A DNA stretch of 64,000 bases from Owenia fusiformis (taxonomy: Eukaryota > Annelida > Polychaeta > Sabellida > Oweniidae): NCBI GenBank assembly GCA_903813345.2, contig CAIIXF020000008.1, forward strand, positions 18,772,822-18,836,821, in the 5' to 3' direction. Positions 34,201-43,678 of this stretch are shown here, one piece after another. Within the stretch, counting starts at the first letter, position 1. The number at the start of each line of letters is the position of its first letter. The translations under genes and the position numbers were made by a program. Under the pieces are notes generated by a model. That model saw only the letters and a list, made by a program, of their open reading frames with translations, was not told the DNA's origin and did not search any database.

Positions 34201-36895
34201 ATTTGTATTCTTTGATTATTATTCTTCAAATATGGACTTGATTTTTCAAAAAAAGATTCTAATAATTTAGACTGGCATGTTTTGGATCAGTGGCCACTTC
34301 CAGGACTCAATATCCAAGCCTCGTTGTCTCTTGAATGAGAGTCCAATCGGAGCACGCGATCAAACAAACGGCCATCCTCCGAACCCAAGGCTCCAGACAT
34401 CCATTACGTTCATTCTGTCCTTCAAGAAGAAGGATGTATGAGTTCTAGAGGCCTGTGTTTGGAGGATGCCAGATGGCGGAGTTAACTTTAACACTACTCA
34501 ATTCTTCTCAACATGAATGCCAGATATTTTGCCATTAATTATACAGTATTTCAGTCAAAAGAAGTCTACATTACCTGCCAGAGACATTTTTGTGACGGTT
34601 ATATTTTGCAGCAGCATCTCACACATTGCACATCCTCCCAGACTTCCAAGTTTATTGTAGGACAGGGTCTGAATAAATTATATTAGACAATATCACGGAA
34701 TTGGGAGTGCTGTCACATCTCAACATAAGCCTCAACATATTAAAGATGCTTAATACAAATAGCTCAACAAATCGTGAAATATAATTTAGATTTAAGGAAT
34801 CAAGTAGAGTAAGCCATAGTATTTCATGTTCAAGTCGATACCAACCAGATACGATAATTGTGTTACCCCAAATTGTACAGGCAGCTTTAGGACTAATTGA
34901 GTATGACAAATATTTTCACAGAATTGTAATATTCTATTGTTTCATTTATTATACCCGGCAGCTCCACCATGTGATATTCTAATTTGACAATATAATGAAA
35001 CGATACAATATCACTGGATTAGAACTTTGTACTCTAATGTACACGTAACGTACTTTTAACGATATGAATCCTTTGTCACAAGTACAGTATCATCTATTCA
35101 TCATCATCCCTTTGTCAGGTTTCGTATACTCATATTATAAACTGTAAATTATTAATTGCTGGACGTATTGTTTTACTCACCAATTCTGTTATATAACAAT
35201 TCTCCTTCAACATGTCTGCTATATAGACACCACCATCGCCCTCCAAACCGTTATCCTCAAGATCTAGTGTAAGAACGTTTGTGTTTGTCTGAAACAATGT
35301 GTAGATGGATATTTACACGGAGAGAAACTTGTGTTCGTACGAAGAGAAATCTTATGTTTGTTTGGCATACTAGTAATTGTTGAGGAGAAAATGTAAGTGT
35401 TTGTTTGAAATAACGAGTGAAGATTTGTGTATAAGTTAGATACGAAGTAACAAGCCGTGAGAAAATTATTTGTACCAGAACCATTAAATTACCAACTACT
35501 GACATGTACAATCAATTTAATGTTTTTACAATTGTTAACAAATTAAATGTTACCACAAGAGGTACGGCCAATGCCTTTGCTCCCAGTGGTCCTAGTCCAT
35601 GGTGCTTCATCTTGATGTCTTCTCCATTCATGTGCCGGAGAAAGTACGACACCGGGACCACTCCCAACTCTTTACACGTCTCCATGTAGAGCGTCTTTCC
35701 AGTCACGTCATACTCAACGCGCTCATCTGAAAGACAAATATGGTAGAGTGGCCAATGGAGATACACATAGCAAGATCATTAGTTTCCCAAAGACGAGAGA
35801 GAACTCTCCATCGTGGGACAATGATAAAAACATAAAATTGAGCAACATAACGTATAACGATTATTGGTCGTTATTCAAGAGACATTAGGAATTTTATATA
35901 CATGGTTCAATACCTTCATCTTCTAGGTCAGTGTCCCACTCGCTGTTATTTTCGAGATCCGATAAGTCATAGGTTTTTGGCTCCAGTTTCTTTTTGTCAC
36001 TGAAAAAATTAATATTAATTAAACTGAAATGAGATATGGAGATGGTTGTTGAAACTGATACTATACTTGTTAGTTGATTGCGAATTAGCAATTGCGTCAT
36101 TTATATAATCAATAACCACGGTAACACTGAACATGCTGAAGAGAAAAGTATTTGGCATACTGCTCATGTTCATCTAGAGATGCAAGTTCGGCATCCACTT
36201 CATCTAGAATGGCCTGAAAACTCGGTTGTCCCGTCGATAAGGTTATCTTTGAGGTCAAATGAAATGTATCGGGCGTCTCTTCTGCTGCAACTTTGGCATC
36301 ATCTGTCAGCGGCTCTTGTTCCTCCATCTTCCTAAAGTTCGTTTCCCTTTCCTTATCCAAATTGAGAAAATCTTGTGATAAGTAAATTTTGTCCGAAGTA
36401 TTGGATAGTGGGCTAATCTAAAATAAAAGAAAGAATATATTGAAGCTGAGCAGGGTTTACGATATTGTAACCAAACTAAAATAAAGCTTATACTTACAGA
36501 TAAATGCTCCTAGCTTATACCAAATCGGTTGCAGAAAAAACTAGAATGTCATCCGAAGTTGTGTATAAATTATTAATTGTTCGAAACGTAAAACAAAAGA
36601 AATGCGTCAATAAGGCACCATTGTGATCTCATACAGCAGTCCAAAATCGGGAAAACAATCAGGCCAGAATAGTTCAATTAGGGCTCGCTTCGCCCGGCAA
36701 ATTGAAAACATAATTGAGTCTATCCTATATTTCAACCATCGCCATGTTTGAATGCTAACATGTGTAAGTCAGAACTCTTACCACTCTTACTCCTGGGGGA
36801 TAGAGATCTCGTCCTGAGGGAGGGACACTGGACGTCGTGGCCCCTGGGGGTGAAGGTAGAGGCACATCATCGTGCATGGATGACGAATCATCCAT
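30669..36895 (-). CDS. LRRC74-like leucine-rich repeat protein with EF-hands
   Basis: Fourteen exons join in frame to 781 residues. Residues 1-163 are acidic and low-complexity. About 165-460 hold ribonuclease-inhibitor-type LRRs, seen as LDLEDNGLEGDG, LSYNKLGSLGG, LAGNEFTDKD, DLSHNQFSEDGG, LDLSWNHLRGNG, NIAWNGLGNTGA and LDITSNRITTEGA, near one repeat per exon. A canonical EF-hand loop follows (550-561, DKDKNFKISMDE), then an irregular second one (DSSGVSDKDGMIDYRE, 586-601). The tail (601-781) has a charged helix and a Ser-Pro-rich stretch with repeated TSPIGG. Closest family from memory is LRRC74A/B. Human LRRC74A is shorter (about 490 residues), so the EF-hand and Ser-Pro tail make it an extended form. 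The function of the family is poorly known. Confidence 0.85.
30738..30802 (-). repeat. In-frame 21-bp coding repeat, three units
   Basis: Three tandem 21-bp units, the first two identical, encode (G/T)G(G)(A/T)(A/T)SPI blocks near the protein's C-terminus. Length is a multiple of three, so copy changes keep the frame. Confidence 0.85.
31789..31886 (-). CDS. LRRC74-like exon 13 (EF-hand 2)
   Basis: 98 bp after TTTATTCAG. LTAEQVETLLHRLD helix followed by DKDGMIDYR; the loop is longer than 12 residues if the first Asp is used. Donor GTAGAT. Confidence 0.88.
32058..32260 (-). CDS. LRRC74-like exon 12 (EF-hand 1)
   Basis: 203 bp after ATAATTTCAG. Loop DKDKNFKISMDE has D1, D3, N5, I8 and E12 of a canonical EF-hand; donor GTAAGT. 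Confidence 0.9.
32546..32672 (-). CDS. LRRC74-like exon 11
   Basis: 127 bp after TAATTTCAG; FKKIHDEMIENGRNLVV and a glycine-rich turn; donor GTAAGA, phase 1. Confidence 0.88.
32800..33060 (-). repeat. Dispersed GTGACA repeat interrupted by a hAT-like MITE
   Basis: Read on the minus strand, the ends match the AREL1-intron family (CACCTGCC...TTTGTTACAGATGCC and CACTTGTGGCGGTGACAT). About 32830-32985 splits it, starting TTAGGGCTGTCGATGG with GGTTAACCGGTTAA, the look of a hAT end. A nested insertion in intron 10. Confidence 0.5.
33091..33183 (-). CDS. LRRC74-like exon 10
   Basis: 31 codons after TTCTCTTCAG; LNPIGTMGALLMLNGI; donor GTAAGT. Confidence 0.9.
33373..33567 (-). CDS. LRRC74-like exon 9 (two LRRs)
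   Basis: 65 codons after CCCTTACAG; FNIAWNGLGNTGALA and LDITSNRITTEGA; donor GTAGGC. Confidence 0.92.
33816..33901 (-). CDS. LRRC74-like exon 8 (LRR, donor region duplicated)
   Basis: 86 bp after TTTTCTAG; LDLSWNHLRGNGAIAICDG; donor GTAGGT. The last 30 bases of the exon plus the donor are repeated 42 bp downstream in the intron. Confidence 0.88.
34038..34169 (-). CDS. LRRC74-like exon 7 (LRR)
   Basis: 132 bp after TTACTTCCAG; NEFTDKD and FDLSHNQFSEDGG; donor GTAAGT. Confidence 0.9.
34365..34475. repeat. Small palindromic MITE, copy 1
   Basis: GCCATCCTCCGAACCCA at the left faces TGTGTTTGGAGGATGCC at the right, about 105 bp. A sister copy is at 58980-59085. Lies in LRRC74-like intron 6. Confidence 0.75.
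34575..34668 (-). CDS. LRRC74-like exon 6 (LRR)
   Basis: 94 bp after TTATTCAG; LSYNKLGSLGG repeat; donor GTAATG, phase 1. Confidence 0.88.
35181..35288 (-). CDS. LRRC74-like exon 5 (LRR)
   Basis: 36 codons after TTGTTTCAG; VLTLDLEDNGLEGDGG repeat; donor GTGAGT. Confidence 0.9.
35554..35726 (-). CDS. LRRC74-like exon 4
   Basis: 173 bp after GTCTTTCAG; encodes YMETCKELGVVPVSYFLR and HHGLGPLGAKALA, entering the LRR domain; donor GTAACA. Confidence 0.88.
35914..35999 (-). CDS. LRRC74-like exon 3
   Basis: 86 bp after TTTTTTCAG; encodes DKKKLEPKTYDLSDLE and an acidic stretch; donor GTATTG. Confidence 0.8.
36128..36417 (-). CDS. LRRC74-like exon 2
   Basis: 290 bp after acceptor TTTATTTTAG. Encodes an acidic, probably disordered segment (SFQAILDEVDAELASLDEHE). 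The donor GTGTTA is chosen because it alone gives the phase needed by exon 3. Confidence 0.7.
36791..36895 (-). CDS. LRRC74-like exon 1 (alternative end at 36782)
   Basis: ATG at 36895 with A at -3 and G at +4, and an in-frame stop 17 codons upstream. Two donors lie 9 bp apart (GTAAGAGTG, GTAAGAGTT), both phase 0. The longer form ends at 36782 and adds three residues. Confidence 0.8.
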
Positions 36896-36957
36896 GATCG
36901 TGTGGACATGCGACAACGTCTTATTAATACCGACAAGTTGGTCTTTGACGCGTCCTG

Positions 36958-36965
36958 TTTATATA
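36958..36965 (-). promoter_or_regulatory. TATA box candidate of the LRRC74-like gene
   Basis: TATATAAA on the minus strand, 63 bases upstream of the start codon, leaving about 30 bases to a plausible start site and a short leader. Confidence 0.4.
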
Positions 36966-37905
36966 TTCTTCAAGCACTATTTAGCCGTGACATGTTTTAA
37001 CAGCTATTATATCCTTAAGAACACCATCCTGATGATAATTCAGTTTTATTTTAATCCGTAGGCATATGGTATATATTTTTTCTGTTAGAGATTCTCTGAA
37101 ATATAAACCAGTCGGAAATCCATCTTAACAAACTCCCTGATGCATGTTTAAATCATGTGTACCAATACAATGTATGTTGTTTTGGTTGCTCTTTGCCCGA
37201 CTCGCCAAGACCAGGCTTACAACAATGTACATTCACAGGTCATTTCTCACTGTAATCTTGGCATTCACTTATTATTGTGGACGCTAATCTTGAAATGTTT
37301 TCATTTACCTTTATTGCCAAAAATTTGTGATCAAATACAATGGCGACATCAACTTTTATTCTTACATCCGTTAAATCCAATATAATCAAATGTAAGAATA
37401 GCTTTTGATTTAATTTAATTTAAACCGATTTTCACGTTTTTATTGTTGGCGTTCCATTTATTGTTTCTTTCACTCAGTTCTTATCGAGATACTTCACCTA
37501 ATTCTCGGCAAGTCTTTGTATATGACTTGAATTATATTATGCAAAAATCTGGATTATGAGTTTCACACCAATCTATAAATAATGGCAGATGATGATATAA
37601 TATATGGACCAACTCTCAGTTTAATCTCTCCCACAGCATTAATATATAGCCTACTTCAATTCAAAGTCGTCAAAATTAATCGAGTTCAACGAGGAATAAG
37701 TCAAAATCTAAAATGTTTAAAAAAAGAATGAGGATTTTTAAACAATATGATCATGTTTAGAGGAATAACAAAATACTCTTTTTTGTGAAAATTTCACCGT
37801 TTTGATTTCTTCGTTCATTGACTAAATGACTTGTGTTACATTTATGTTGAACATAATCTGGTCCACATGATGGGGCATTGCATTTGTCTCATGCGAGCAG
37901 TTGGT
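36966..37905. other. Intergenic, no gene recognised
   Basis: AT-rich sequence upstream of the LRRC74-like gene and downstream of the EF-hand exon. No repeat family or conserved peptide seen. Confidence 0.5.
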
Positions 37906-38124
37906 TTAACTGTTCAGATAAGAGTCAAGTGCCCAATTTATTACACGAGCATCTCTTTGGACGTTCTTCTTTATTCGTTGGGCTTCTGCGGCATTGACAT
38001 TACCATCTTTATCTAGGTCTAGAAGATAGTCATTTTGATCTACCCCAGTGTTTAAATTATCCCAACCTTTTCTATACACGGTACCTAGTAGTTCATTGGG
38101 AAGATAATCTTGTGTCTTACCCTT
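37906..38124 (-). CDS. Unassigned EF-hand exon (terminal exon of an unknown small gene)
   Basis: A 72-codon frame ending in TAA, between LRRC74-like and the SINE. It encodes DYLPNELLGTVYRKGWDN, then DYLLDLDKDGNVNAAEAQ and a basic helix ending DSYLNS. DLDKDGNVNAAE has D1, D3, D5, G6, V8, N9 and E12 of a calcium-binding loop, which is hard to get by chance. There is no start codon in the frame, so it needs an upstream exon. Possible phase-0 pieces on the same strand are a 33-bp exon ending at a perfect GTAAGT donor (about 38719) and an ATG segment near 39039. The acceptor is weak. Could be a real small gene or a relic; I do not recognise the family. Confidence 0.5.
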   Translation of the reverse strand, partial: KGKTQDYLPNELLGTVYRKGWDNLNTGVDQNDYLLDLDKDGNVNAAEAQRIKKNVQRDARVINWALDSYLNS

Positions 38125-39459
38125 TTAATAGTTTGAATTTACTTCTTTGAAATATAGTACTATCGTCAGTAGTCAGTGCCTCATGGTCTCGCTCATGGTA
38201 TCAAAGATGATGACGTTCGCCTTTCTGGAGGGTGACCTTATATCCCAAGACTATTACATCACATATCAGAACAAACGAGCGTTCATTTAGTTGTCAATTA
38301 AGTAATTAGCAGATTTCAATTATTCATGACGTCTTGGTCGTTCTATTTCCATGGTTTGAATGAATGATCACCAGAATACAAATATACCAAATGCAAAACC
38401 AACAGTCTAATATCTCGATTCTCGCTCATGTATTAACTGCTATCGGGGTATCATGTTATAAAACAATATGTGATAAGATAGTGTTAATGTCTATTCATTA
38501 ACAGTCAATTGTTAGTTAATATCTATAGCAATAATGCGCAATAGGGACTGTTTTAAAGAACGTGTACGCGAAACGTGTAAAATTATGATCCACTCACTGG
38601 CCTTTATTTGTCCGTCTGAGTTTGACGTTCAACGCTGCGAGGGAATAAGTTGCCATAACACCGTTTTAACGTGATTTCACGTTTACGTCCAAGTTCTTCC
38701 AAATGCGTGTAACTTACCTCTGATAAAAGGAAACGGTGGGATAATAATCCCTGCGGGACCAAACTATCTGTTACTTCTCATTTCTTATTTGAACTTTTTG
38801 AGTTGAAGCCAAAGGGATCTTCTAATTTTGGAATAACAAAACATTCCTGGTCCCGTGCATTTTAACAATATTTAGAATTGTGAAGCACATAATATGTGCC
38901 TTTATTGTCGTATTTGATAACATTTTAGCAAAGTGAAAGTGAAACAAACAAGAAATAAAGCATTGGATATTTTTTAGTTAAAACATACGTTTTTCACTCT
39001 AACTATCGAGTCATCTTTGAGTAGAAAAGGCTTAGTCATGAGGGCATTTTCAACATGTTATGCTCAAACAAACAATTATAAGATGCAGTGGGCTTAGATT
39101 TTTCCATTTTAATTTCGCAATCAGTCGCTGTATCTCGACCATTCAGTGGCAAAAGGCAAAATTGTAAGCATTGTCGAATCACTTTTTAAATGCCATTATG
39201 ACCAGTTTTTAGAATTTGAGTCGGAAACATAACTTCTTTATTTAATGGAATCGTTTCTCCGTCTTCGATTCCTCGGAATAGAAGACGTACGTTTAGACGA
39301 AGGAGCCAATTACACGTTTTGTGATTGCCGCTGTTAATAATTAGTCATTCGAATAGAAAATACAAGTGATTCAGTAAATAGGATTAGTTAAACATACTCG
39401 TGTTCATCCAAGCAAACTATCACAATGATCATAACAACTTTAACATTTTTGAGCAGTTT
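38125..39459. other. Intergenic, possible upstream exons of the EF-hand gene
   Basis: Mostly AT-rich. On the minus strand a strong donor (CAGAG|GTAAGT) lies at about 38718, preceded by acceptor-like GTCCCGCAG. Otherwise nothing recognised. Confidence 0.4.
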
Positions 39460-39835
39460 TGACACCTAGGCAAAGTGGTACTTTGTGGTCGAGCGTACCG
39501 TGGGGGATACGGAGGTCCCGCGTTCGAGCCCCAGGTACGGCGTTAGATCATAGTCCTACAGGACACTCGGTCCGAAGGTCCAACCGTATACCGGCCCTTG
39601 GCTTGGGTTGGTTCTTTGACTGCTCTCGTCGGAGACAGATTGTGAGACTGTGGTTGGTTCCTCCACTGACGGGCTATGGGAGACACCGGGAGTCATACAG
39701 TATGGTAGCGAGCCCCCACCAAGGGCAGTAGTGGAACGACACGAATCGGTCCCTGAGTATGGTTGCCCTGCAACTGAAGAGACTCGAGGAAATCATGCCA
39801 TTCGCGGCGACCCAGAAAAGGCTTTTGCTATTTGA
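39460..39835 (+). mobile_element. tRNA-derived SINE
   Basis: GC-rich island in AT-rich surroundings. The head has a near-consensus A box (TAGGCAAAGTGG, 39467-39478) and a perfect B box (GTTCGAGCC, 39522-39530) with tRNA-like spacing. A conserved-looking body of about 300 bp follows, ending near CTTTTGCTATTTGATA. The acceptor stem does not pair as a working tRNA would. Apparent reading frames of 90 and 61 codons here are incidental. Confidence 0.7.
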
Positions 39836-41943
39836 TACAACAATCAATTTTTATTTACTTCATTTTTTGAATATATAATGAACATGTTCAGATTGTGGAA
39901 TGGGTTCATAGGTCTTATAAAATGGGGAAACTTGTATGTAAAATATTTTACAGACACTGTTTTTATATTGGATGAATTAAACGTATGACATCTATAAAAT
40001 AACTTATATACAGCATATTAGGCATTCAACCTGTTATTAGGGTCACCAAATTTCGAGAATCTTCATAAAAGGGGAGGGGGGATGGCCACATATACTCCAA
40101 TAATTTATGGAACGAACCACAAAGCGGGGTACAAAGTCAATCATCGCTTCTTAGCTTGCAGTCAATGCATTGCATTGTTTCCCCTATACTCTATATTGTC
40201 TCTATACTTTCCCACCATTTATTTATTACCATATTTTGGGGAAATATTGAACAACTCAGTTATTGTATTTTTAAGATGATTTTATCTTCAAAAACATTAA
40301 TTTTTACATTTTAACATTAAATATATTGCACATAAATATATAAAGAACAACATTCCCCAAAATGCAGGCTTGGAGAACTCTCTTATGCTTCTCTCCATTT
40401 GCTTTAGTGGTGAATCCTGCAAATGGAGAATGCAATGCCCAAAATATATGTATTGATTACAACATCAATGATCACTATTTATCAAATTACATGTACAAAA
40501 TCTAATTAATTGAATAAATAAATAAAACTGTGATATTTATGGATCTTGACTTACATGCGTAATGTGTAAAATATGTAAAAAAAATCACATGATTATTTTA
40601 AGGGGTGGTATCCAAAGATTAGTTGTGGTGAAACTGTCATTTACATAAAACTGTCATTTCCCCCTCCCCTTTAACAAAATCAAACACATCATTCCCAACT
40701 GATGACATTTGGATAGCACGCCTAAACTGACTCAGAGATTCAATGTTCAATTTGACAAAAGTGCTCAATTAACAATAAAATGGTATTCTCAACCCTACTG
40801 ACTATACATCAGAAATGATGCCTAAGATTATTCAAATAATATTGTATTACAAGTCCTTAGTTAAATCAAATATCAAAATGGTGACGGAATTTAGCTAACA
40901 TTCGAGGAAAATAAATCTAAAAGCTCTACTTATGCATTTTAAATGCTGAATGCTTTCTTACAGTGACTAAACTCTACACTTTGGTTAGGCAATTTGAAAT
41001 CAATTGTTGACCTACAGTCACTAGTAAACAACAAAAATTGTATACCCCTATGGAAAACTTGATTCACTGTTAACCTCTGTGTAAAGTCATATCTTCAATC
41101 AAAATGGAGGTATACAACATAGGCCAGTTTACCTTTTATATTTAGAGAGGTCAGTGTATATGGTTAGTTCCTTGCTGTAATAGGCAATAGGTCTTAGCAA
41201 ATAATCACAAAATGCCCATTGAAGTATGTCATGGTTAATAAGAAAATGTAAATAAAATACAACTTCCAAAATAAAAGCTAGGGTGACCAAACTGTTTCTT
41301 CATCATTAATCCACTTCTTGTAAAAAAGATGGTCTTTCATATTTAAAAATATATGAGATATTCAAATCAAGGTTTCTCATATATGACCCAGGGTTCTTTT
41401 AATCATAATATGGTTTGAAATTACATGAGGGACTATATGCTTTAAATATTGTATTCATTCACCCTAGCCTCAAATCTAATCGTCCTTTACCAAATAGCTG
41501 GGATTCAATAAAAGATGGGGCCAAATGCCTTCTTATGTGGGCCCAATTGCCAAACTGCCAATATTTTCTTGCAAATGTCTGCTTGGCTGTGTGAAAGACT
41601 AGCATAATAGGAGCACATTGCTTATGTATAAAACATATCTATCATACTAATAATAACAAAAACAACATATAAAACATAGCAAAAAGAAATACAGTAAATA
41701 TAGTAAAAAGAAATTTTCATGAACAACTAATTGTATAGAAAATTAATAAACTTTGTGAAATCATAGTGAGAAAACTTTAAAAAATCTTGGCTGCAATGAA
41801 GTGGCTGTAACATACCATGCAATTTACTTCTTTTACATATGTCGATATGTATTGCAATAGACAATATTATAGATTGGCATATGTTCACTGATGCCTAATA
41901 GTGTAACAGACTTGAACTTCATTTGTGGTATGTAAAAGTACTA
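39836..41943. other. Intergenic, no gene seen
   Basis: AT-rich; may include the distal 3' untranslated region of AREL1. No coding exon or clear repeat recognised. Confidence 0.5.
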
Positions 41944-42107
41944 CAGTGAAACCTGTAAAGTGGAACATCTCGAGAAATGGAACACCTCTGTTACTGGAAA
42001 ACTTTTCAGATATATTAAAAATATAAATGAACCTCTATAAGTGGAACACCTCCAAAGCGGAACACTTTAGAGCTACCAAAGGTGTTCTACTTAGACAGGT
42101 TTTACTG
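41944..42107. mobile_element. 164-bp MITE with TA target duplication
   Basis: Begins CAGTGAAACCTGT and ends ACAGGTTTTACTG, with TA on both sides (41942-41943, 42108-42109). Interior words GTGGAACACCTC recur at 50520-50700. Tc1/mariner-type by its target site. Confidence 0.75.
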
Positions 42108-42178
42108 TATATAGATATTCATACAATTGAATAATCCATATCATGTGGACCAGAGTGATGCTTTCACTTTATAATTTA

Positions 42179-42597
42179 AGGTCAGGGTGCATGTTCAGAC
42201 TTTTTTTGTTTTGCATTCCCCAATTGAGTCACATGTTATTTTCAAATTTGAATCATTCCTTCCCCACAGTGTCTACACCTCTCACTTATGCACAATGAGT
42301 GCACTAATGTACCTAGAAAAGAATGCAAAGAAGAATGTTTTGATGAAATGTATAAAAAACAAGAAAATTCAGTGAAAAAAATTTCTGAAAATTTTCAGAA
42401 TTTTTTCACTGGATTTTCTCGTTTTTTATACATTTTACAAAACAAATCTTCTCACCAGTCTTTTCTAGGTACATAAGTGCACTCTTTGTGCAAAACTGGA
42501 AGATGTAGACAAAGTGTGGAAGTAGTGATTCCTGTTTGAAAAATAACAATTGACTCAATTGAGGAATGCAGGAAAATTCTGAACATGCACCCTGGCC
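42179..42597. mobile_element. 419-bp foldback MITE with TTAA target duplication
   Basis: Flanked by TTAA (42175-42178 and 42598-42601). Ends GGTCAGGGTGCATGTTC and its inverse GAACATGCACCCTGGCC. The arms (about 200 bp) pair almost throughout, meeting near 42390 at ATTTTCTGAAAATTTTCAGAA-like sequence. TTAA targeting fits the piggyBac or Kolobok superfamily. Confidence 0.85.
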
Positions 42598-42609
42598 TTA
42601 ACCTGAAAT

Positions 42610-43320
42610 GCTAGAGATATCATGATAGATGTAATCCAAATTTCATATAATCCACAATCAACCACAATAGCAGCTCATGTACACATACATAATCCACATC
42701 TGAAACATATGTAATCCTCAACAAAGTACATATAATCCATAATCACAGTACAGTACATGTAGTCCACATATGAACTCCATGATCACAGTACATGTAATCC
42801 ACATATGTTATACATGTAATCCTCAACAATGTATATGTAATCCAAAACCACAGTATATGTAGTTCACAATAGAAATATATGTTATCCTCACCAAAGTACA
42901 TGTAATCCACATTTGAAATATATGTATTCTTTGATCAAAGTACATATGATCCATGATCACAGTACATGTAATCCACATTTGATATACTGTACATGTAATC
43001 CTCAACAAAGTACATGTAATCCACAATTGAAGTTATTCACAAATGCAGTACATGAAATGTACTCCATAATCAAAGTACAGTATATGTAATCCAAAAGTGA
43101 AGTATGTATAATCCATCATTGTAGTTATCCACATCTTGGTCACAAAGGTCTTCACTACACATATATTTCCTTTTCTGGTCCTACATTCCAAAAAACGATT
43201 ACAGGTCATGTAGTCCACAGTTGTAATCTTCAACACATTCCTTGCTATCCAAAACCATAGTACATGGTCCACATTTGAAAAATAGGTCTTCACTATACAC
43301 ACATGTCCTTACATTCCACA
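42610..43320. repeat. Minisatellite of GTACATGTAATCCACA units
   Basis: Units of about 30 bp alternate TGTAATCCACA(T/A) and TGTAATCC(T/A)CAACAAAG with (A)CAGTACATG between them, over 20 times with drift. Lies just downstream of AREL1, perhaps in its 3' untranslated region. Apparent reading frames are repeat-derived. Confidence 0.85.
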
Positions 43321-43440
43321 TAATGATCTATTGAACATCATAACAATTATGACAGCTTGTGAAAAAAATATGATAGCCCTCCGTGTAAGAAACGTTACGA
43401 CACCACTCATTCTGTGACTTCTCCTTGTTTGATTATTTTA

Positions 43441-43600
43441 GCCTGTGTTACACCATTCCAAAAATGTGTTACACTATGCCAAAGAATTTATTACACTATG
43501 GCAAACATGTGCTACACCATGCCAAAGCACATGATACACTATGCCAAAGCCTGTGTTACACTATACCAAAGCATGTTACACCATGCCAAAGCCTGTGTTT
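43441..43600. repeat. 21-bp minisatellite overlapping the AREL1 stop codon
   Basis: On the gene strand the units read (A)ACACAGGCTTTGGCATGGTGT, about seven times. The first unit is the last seven codons of AREL1 (TGFGMV region) plus the stop; the rest lie in the 3' untranslated region. Confidence 0.9.
43487..43492 (-). terminator. AREL1: Possible AREL1 polyadenylation signal
   Basis: AATAAA on the minus strand, 84 bases past the stop, created by substitutions within one minisatellite unit. A more distal signal is also possible. Confidence 0.35.
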
Positions 43601-43678
43601 CCCTCATTGATGGCTATCACCAAAGACTGGTGAAAGTGGTCGATACTGTCATAGTCTGGAAGACACAGCTGGTTGAAA
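43576..43678 (-). CDS. AREL1: AREL1 exon 17 (terminal)
   Basis: 103 bp after GTACTTTCAG; completes the catalytic Cys, then FNQLCLPDYDSIDHFHQSL and GFGMV, stop TAA. Confidence 0.95.

Noticed and set aside
39460-39535. Functional tRNA gene
   Set aside because: A and B boxes are present, but acceptor and anticodon stems do not pair properly and the GC-rich sequence continues as a SINE body.
42610-43320. CRISPR-like regular repeats
   Set aside because: Animal genome, units drift and there are no unique spacers; it is a minisatellite.
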